A stretch of DNA of 64,000 nucleotides from a bacterium (lineage in GTDB: Bacteria > Myxococcota_A > Bradymonadia > UBA7976 > UBA1532). Of the stretch, positions 60,155 through 64,000 are shown one piece after another; the first letter of the stretch is position 1; each line of letters opens with the position of its first letter. The translations under genes were made by a program, and so were the position numbers. The notes beneath the pieces are model-generated. The model was not told the origin of the DNA. It saw only the letters and a program-made list of their open reading frames with translations, and made no database searches. The DNA is taken from contig JAUHXC010000001.1 in the NCBI GenBank assembly GCA_030427205.1, forward strand, positions 248,001 through 312,000, given 5' to 3'.

Positions 60155-62167
60155 ATGATGCGATTGTTGAGCTTGACGCTCATGGTGGCGGCGTTCGCCA
60201 CCTGGGGATGTGAGCAGGAGAGCTCGAATCCGCGGCAGGTCGATGGTGGATTCAACATCAACGTCGGCACGGTCGACGATTACGAGAATCCGCGGGCCGG
60301 CGGCAATCTGCCGGGCGACGACGAGGTCGATCCCACGCCCCCGCCGCCCAACCCGTTCAACGACTTCGGCGGCGAGTGCTCGCCGGCCGACGGCTGCAAC
60401 AACGAAGCGGCCGACTGGCCCGACTGCCTCAACTACTCGTGCGGCACCGGCGACTGCACGTACCCGGGGCTGGCCAACGACTACGGCTACTGCACCCGCA
60501 GCTGCACCAACAACGACGAGTGCGACAACGCGGTCGACGGGCCCTACGGCAGCGAGTTCGTCTGCATGACCGACGGCGTCTCGGGCACCTGCGTGCCCGG
60601 CAGCGGTCGGCGCTGCGACCGGCTGCGCAACGGGCAGTGCGACGACCCGGACGAGATCTGCAAGTGGGGCGTGATCTTCGCCGCCGACGACACCTACGGC
60701 GGCACCTGCCAGCCGCGCACCGAGGGCGGCCGCGAGGTCGGCGAGACCTGCGATGAGGAGCAGGGCATCAACTGCGCCAACGACCTGTGCCTCTTCGACA
60801 CCTGCACCAGCCTGTGCAACCCCAACAACAACAACCCCAACCAGGACCCCTGCCCCACCGGCTGGACCTGCTTCGACGACTTCGACATCGGGGTCACCCT
60901 CGACGTCTGCCTGCCCGCCTACTGCGAGACCAACGACGACTGCACCAACGGCTTCACCTGCGTGCTCACCTTCGAGTTCAACTCGGACACCGTGCTGCGC
61001 GGCATCTGCCTGGCCACCGACGAGGGCTCGCCCCAGCCCGGTGAGGCGTGCGGCCCCGACGGCGAGTGCCAGGGCGCGACCTGCTTCGACACCGACGACG
61101 GCGGGACCCTCTGCTCGGGTATGTGCGACAACGACGCCGACTGTGGCCCCGGCGCCTACTGCGACATCGTCAACTTCGGCATCGACGCCGATCCCGGCTC
61201 GGCGCCGGCCCAGATCTGCCGCCCCGGCGAGCGGTCGGGCTCGGGTCGGGTGTGTGAGGTCGACAGCGACTGCGCCGCCGACGACGACAACCCCGAAGAG
61301 GCCTGCGACTACTACATCGCCGGGCAGCTCGACGGCGGGCGCTACGTCTCGCCGCCGCGGCTGGCCGGGCGCTGCGCCGAGATCGCCGACAACGCGGTGG
61401 GCGTGGGCGAGACCTGCTCCGAGCTGCAGCCCTGCCGCACCGAGGGGCTCTGCCTCAACGGCGGCGGCGGCTCGTTCTGCAGCGCGGCCTGCCGCGACTC
61501 GCGGGACTGCGACGGTGGCCTGTGCCTCGCCATCGACTTCGGCGGCCAGAGCGGCGGGGTGTGCATCCCCGGCGCGCTCTTCGGCCAGGAGGGCGCCAGC
61601 CTCGACCCCTGCCGCAACGACTCGGAGTGCGGCGACGGCGAGACCTGCCAGCTCAACCCGATCGAGGCCTCGCAGAACCCGGTGGCCGAGCTGTTGTGCC
61701 TGCTCGAGGGCGGCAACGGCGGCCCCGGCGCCAACTGCACCGCCGCCGAGCAGTGCGCCTCGAACGACTGCCAGCCGCGCACCACCGACCCGGCCGACCC
61801 CGGCTACTGCCGCGCGCCCTGCGCCGCGGACGCCGACTGCGGCGCGGGCTACGCCTGCGAGCGGGTGCGCCCGGTGGCCGGCGGCAACGGGCTGAACATG
61901 TGCCGCCCGATCGCCACCTGCCAGCCGTGCAGCTTCGACGGCAGCGCGCCCTGCGGCGGCGACTACGCCTGCAGCCAGGTCAACTACGGCGCCGGCGTCA
62001 CCGGCGGGGCCTGCCTCGCCGACTGCGACGGCCCCGGCGACCTGAGCTGCGCCGACGGCTTCGGCTGCCGCGCGGTCATCGGCGGTGACGGCCGGGCCAC
62101 CGACGCCTACGCCTGCACCCCGCTGCTGCCCGAAGAGACCTGCGGCAACGCCCGCCCCCAGCCCTGA
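60155..62167 (+). CDS. large Cys-rich lipoprotein
   Basis: 670 residues from ATGATG at 60155. Lipobox FATWGC. A short Asp/Pro linker leads to about 580 residues with some 70 Cys in recurring modules of the form C-x(2)-D-x-C-x(5-8)-C-x(2)-G-x-C-x(3)-C-x(3)-D-C (for example GETCDEEQGINCANDLC, CVLTFEF..., CSGMCDNDADCGPGAYC). Such EGF- or dickkopf-like Cys lattices are common in myxobacterial surface lipoproteins. No enzymatic motif. The stop overlaps a potential CTG start of the next gene. Disulfide formation would need periplasmic oxidoreductases such as the DsbA-like protein at 36.7 kb. Confidence 0.87.
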   Translation: MMRLLSLTLMVAAFATWGCEQESSNPRQVDGGFNINVGTVDDYENPRAGGNLPGDDEVDPTPPPPNPFNDFGGECSPADGCNNEAADWPDCLNYSCGTGDCTYPGLANDYGYCTRSCTNNDECDNAVDGPYGSEFVCMTDGVSGTCVPGSGRRCDRLRNGQCDDPDEICKWGVIFAADDTYGGTCQPRTEGGREVGETCDEEQGINCANDLCLFDTCTSLCNPNNNNPNQDPCPTGWTCFDDFDIGVTLDVCLPAYCETNDDCTNGFTCVLTFEFNSDTVLRGICLATDEGSPQPGEACGPDGECQGATCFDTDDGGTLCSGMCDNDADCGPGAYCDIVNFGIDADPGSAPAQICRPGERSGSGRVCEVDSDCAADDDNPEEACDYYIAGQLDGGRYVSPPRLAGRCAEIADNAVGVGETCSELQPCRTEGLCLNGGGGSFCSAACRDSRDCDGGLCLAIDFGGQSGGVCIPGALFGQEGASLDPCRNDSECGDGETCQLNPIEASQNPVAELLCLLEGGNGGPGANCTAAEQCASNDCQPRTTDPADPGYCRAPCAADADCGAGYACERVRPVAGGNGLNMCRPIATCQPCSFDGSAPCGGDYACSQVNYGAGVTGGACLADCDGPGDLSCADGFGCRAVIGGDGRATDAYACTPLLPEETCGNARPQP

Positions 62168-62226
62168 GCCGGCCGCGCTCCGGCCGCCCGGCGCCGCGCT
62201 CGACGCGGGGCGCTCGGGCCCTGCCC

Positions 62227-63783
62227 TTGCTCTCGCTGCTCGCCCTGATGGCCGCAGCGGCCCCACACGCCATTCTGCGGCCGGTTCACGCCGACCCCCT
62301 ACCGGAGGGCCGGGCGCTCGCGCCTGGCCTCTCCGCCCGTCTGGAGGCCGCCCGGGGCCATGCCCGCCGGGCGTGGCGTCCGATCGACGCATCGCCAGCG
62401 GTGACCGCGCTGGCCCATCGGATCGACGGCGAGGTGATCACCCTGGTCGCCGACGCCGGGGAGTTCGACGGCGACTGGACCGATCCGGCGGTGGTGCAGC
62501 GCGCGCTCTTCGTGGTCGTCGAAGGCCTGCGCCGGGCCCGACCGGACCTCGATCCGCACTTCGTCGTGGCGCTGTCGACCTTCGTCGTCGAGGCGCCCGC
62601 CGCGCTGTATCTGCCCCTGGCCAACGACGTGCGCGGCATCGGCTATCGCCACCTCGAGCCGGCGGAGGTCTTTCGCTTCACGCCCGGCCGGCTGGACGGG
62701 GTGCTCTTCATGAACAGCGTGCGGGGGGCCGACGCGCCGACGACGACGGCGCTCTTCCTGCAGGAGCTCGGCCATCGCTGGGGGGTCTACGTGCGCCTGC
62801 CCGACCCCGACGGCACCCGCCTGCTCGGGCGGGACTGCGCCCACTGGAATCACTTCGCCCGGGTCGATGGCTCGGCGATGGAGGGCAACCCATGGGTCGC
62901 GAACGGCAATGGGCGCTTCGAGGCCGACGTGCCGCCCACCGTCGGCTATGACCCGGCGCAGCTCTACCTGATGGGCGCGTTGCCCGCGGCGGCGGTCTCG
63001 CCGACGACCCTGGTGAGCCGCGTCGGCGGGCCGTGTTTCCAGGGGCTCGACGGCGGCGCGCCCAACCCGCGCCACCGGCCGCCCACGTGGCGCACCGGCG
63101 AGCCGGCCACCGTCGAGAGCGACGCCACCGAGCAGGTGCCGTGGGATGCGGTGGTGGCGCACGAGGGCCCGCGCCGTCCGGCATACGGTGAGGCCCGCGC
63201 CCGCTGGAGCGCCGTATTCGTCTTGCTCGCCGGGCCGGCGGACGATGTGCCGCTGGCGGTCGAGCTGGTCGACCGGGCCCGCGTGGGCTGGGGCGCGGCC
63301 TTCGCCGAGGCCACGGGCGCGGCGCTCACCCTCGATACGACGCTCGCCGGCGCGGTCCTCGCTGCGGCGCCGGGCAGCGTAGGCTTCGGCGGGCGCTGCC
63401 TCGACGCCATCGACTGCGTCGCCGAGTGGCCGCGCTGCGTGCCCACCGCCAGCGGCGACCGGATCTGTACGGCCCCGTGCGACGGGCACGGCGCGTGCGG
63501 GGCTGGGGCGTGCTGCGTCGCCGTGGCAGACAGCGCGTGGTGCGCGCCGGCGCTCGACCCCTGCCCGGCGGTGGACCCCGAAGGCGGCGCAGGCGACATG
63601 GGCGCTGCGGACGCGGCGGTCGACCAGGGCCCCGTTGATCAGGGCGCGCCAGCGGACGGTCTCGTAGACGACGGGCGCGCCGCCCCCCGCGGCTGTGCCC
63701 AGAGACCGGGCCGCGGCCCGGACGCGCCGACGTGGGCGCTGTGGGCGCTGCTGGGCCTGCTCGTCAGCTCGCGCAGGCGCTGA
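62227..63783 (+). CDS. surface protein with MYXO-CTERM-like tail and HExxH-like site
   Basis: 518 residues counted from a TTG at 62227. In frame, a CTG at 62164 overlapping the previous stop (CTGA) would add 21 Arg-rich residues before LPLLSLLALMAAAAPHA and make a complete signal peptide, so a noncanonical start is likely. The middle resembles a zinc-peptidase-like domain but the motif is LQELGHRWG: the first His of HExxH is Gln. About 400-450 is Cys rich (CLDAIDCVAEWPRCVP). After an Asp/Gln linker the C-terminus is RGCAQRPGRG, a hydrophobic span (WALWALLGLLV) and SSRRR: the tripartite Cys, span, Arg layout of MYXO-CTERM sorting signals. Confidence 0.82.
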   Translation: MLSLLALMAAAAPHAILRPVHADPLPEGRALAPGLSARLEAARGHARRAWRPIDASPAVTALAHRIDGEVITLVADAGEFDGDWTDPAVVQRALFVVVEGLRRARPDLDPHFVVALSTFVVEAPAALYLPLANDVRGIGYRHLEPAEVFRFTPGRLDGVLFMNSVRGADAPTTTALFLQELGHRWGVYVRLPDPDGTRLLGRDCAHWNHFARVDGSAMEGNPWVANGNGRFEADVPPTVGYDPAQLYLMGALPAAAVSPTTLVSRVGGPCFQGLDGGAPNPRHRPPTWRTGEPATVESDATEQVPWDAVVAHEGPRRPAYGEARARWSAVFVLLAGPADDVPLAVELVDRARVGWGAAFAEATGAALTLDTTLAGAVLAAAPGSVGFGGRCLDAIDCVAEWPRCVPTASGDRICTAPCDGHGACGAGACCVAVADSAWCAPALDPCPAVDPEGGAGDMGAADAAVDQGPVDQGAPADGLVDDGRAAPRGCAQRPGRGPDAPTWALWALLGLLVSSRRR

Positions 63784-63795
63784 GGTCAGAACCCT

Positions 63796-64000
63796 TCACA
63801 GCCCGCCATCGCCCTGCTCGGGTCGGGCCACGACATCCAGCAGATTCCAGGTGTTGGCCCCGTGGTTGTGCAGGTGGAAGACCAGCGGCGTGCCGGCCGG
63901 CCAGCTGCGCGGGGCCTCGACGGTATCGAGCAGCAGCCCGCCTTCGGCCGGAATGGCCACCCGCCGCTCCCAGATCGTGCGGCCCCCGATGGCCAGCGCG
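63796..64000 (-). CDS. C-terminal end of an unknown protein, partial
   Basis: Reading inward from the window edge on the minus strand gives 67 codons to a TGA at 63796-63798. The peptide includes ALAIGGRTIWERRVAIPAEG, LLLDTVEAPRSWPAGTPLVF and HLHNHGANTWNLLDV, a beta-rich pattern. Codon use matches the neighbours. The rest lies beyond the window and no family can be named. Confidence 0.65.
   Translation of the reverse strand, partial: ALAIGGRTIWERRVAIPAEGGLLLDTVEAPRSWPAGTPLVFHLHNHGANTWNLLDVVARPEQGDGGL

Noticed and set aside
59894..62392. 832-codon minus-strand open frame
   Set aside because: Antisense of the Cys-rich lipoprotein, composed of Ala/Gly/Val/Arg with no domain.

Overview
The window is about 70% G+C, densely packed, and looks like chromosomal sequence from a predatory or social 'delta-proteobacterial' lineage, most likely Myxococcota (Bradymonadia- or Polyangia-like). 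The evidence is an mglB-mglA pair, an AgmX-type zinc-ribbon/GYF protein, a MYXO-CTERM-like C-terminal tail together with a CPBP-family glutamic protease, a thrombospondin type 3/OmpA protein, several Cys-rich 'Asp-Gly' lipoproteins and one lipoprotein with a 100-residue Gly-Glu tract. Taxonomy is inference from gene content only.

Layout. 0-13 kb: end of an HtrA-like protease, a TSP3/OmpA outer-membrane protein, a DUF3604 lipoprotein, an EVE protein, then a translationally coupled mfd-PPIase lipoprotein-SurA-like operon, a PhaR-type regulator and two uncharacterised proteins. 13-18 kb: a receiver-PAS-histidine kinase, a CPBP protease (possible myxosortase), an archaemetzincin-like TPR protein, and a gene-free 0.7-kb array of 42/43-base repeats ending on the prfA stop codon. 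18-21 kb: rho, rpmE and prfA on the minus strand, rho with a long leader. 21-33 kb: MCP-cheW-cheA, larB-larC, a receiver-GAF-PAS-HisKA protein with no ATPase domain, rarA, a UshA-type nucleotidase lipoprotein and a LysR regulator. 33-44 kb: secreted or lipid-anchored proteins (PKD/dockerin lipoprotein, TPR, CcmH-like/DsbA fusion, cytochrome-like lipoprotein, Pal, CpoB-like, Gly-Glu/Kunitz-like lipoprotein), a saccharopine-dehydrogenase-like enzyme behind a possible Shine-Dalgarno-masking hairpin, and a 46-base perfect palindrome. 44-53.8 kb: an acidic tail-anchored protein, an HD-GYP-like/HEAT pair, a small lipoprotein, a GAF/degenerate-GGDEF protein, a TPR protein and a coiled-coil membrane protein behind mglBA. 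53.9-58.6 kb: a translation/replication block on the minus strand: tRNA-Ser(UGA), tRNA-Ser(GCU), tRNA-Arg(ACG), tadA, tRNA-Ser(CGA), tRNA-Ser(GGA), SRP RNA, dnaX, ybaB, recR. 58.7-64 kb: AgmX-like protein, a large Cys-rich lipoprotein, the MYXO-CTERM-like protein and the end of a minus-strand gene.

Functionally the window combines core information-processing genes (mfd, rho, prfA, rarA, dnaX-recR, SRP RNA, tRNAs, tadA) with envelope biogenesis (two periplasmic PPIases, Tol-Pal-like lipoproteins, thiol-disulfide protein, possible C-terminal surface sorting) and signalling/polarity modules (Che, MglAB, HD-GYP, GGDEF). I see no prophage, insertion sequence or CRISPR array. The most unusual items are the 42/43-base intergenic array, the CPBP protease plus MYXO-CTERM-like pair, the kinase-less HisKA protein, the tadA stop codon that abuts a tRNA, the 46-base palindrome and the hairpin that could mask a start site.
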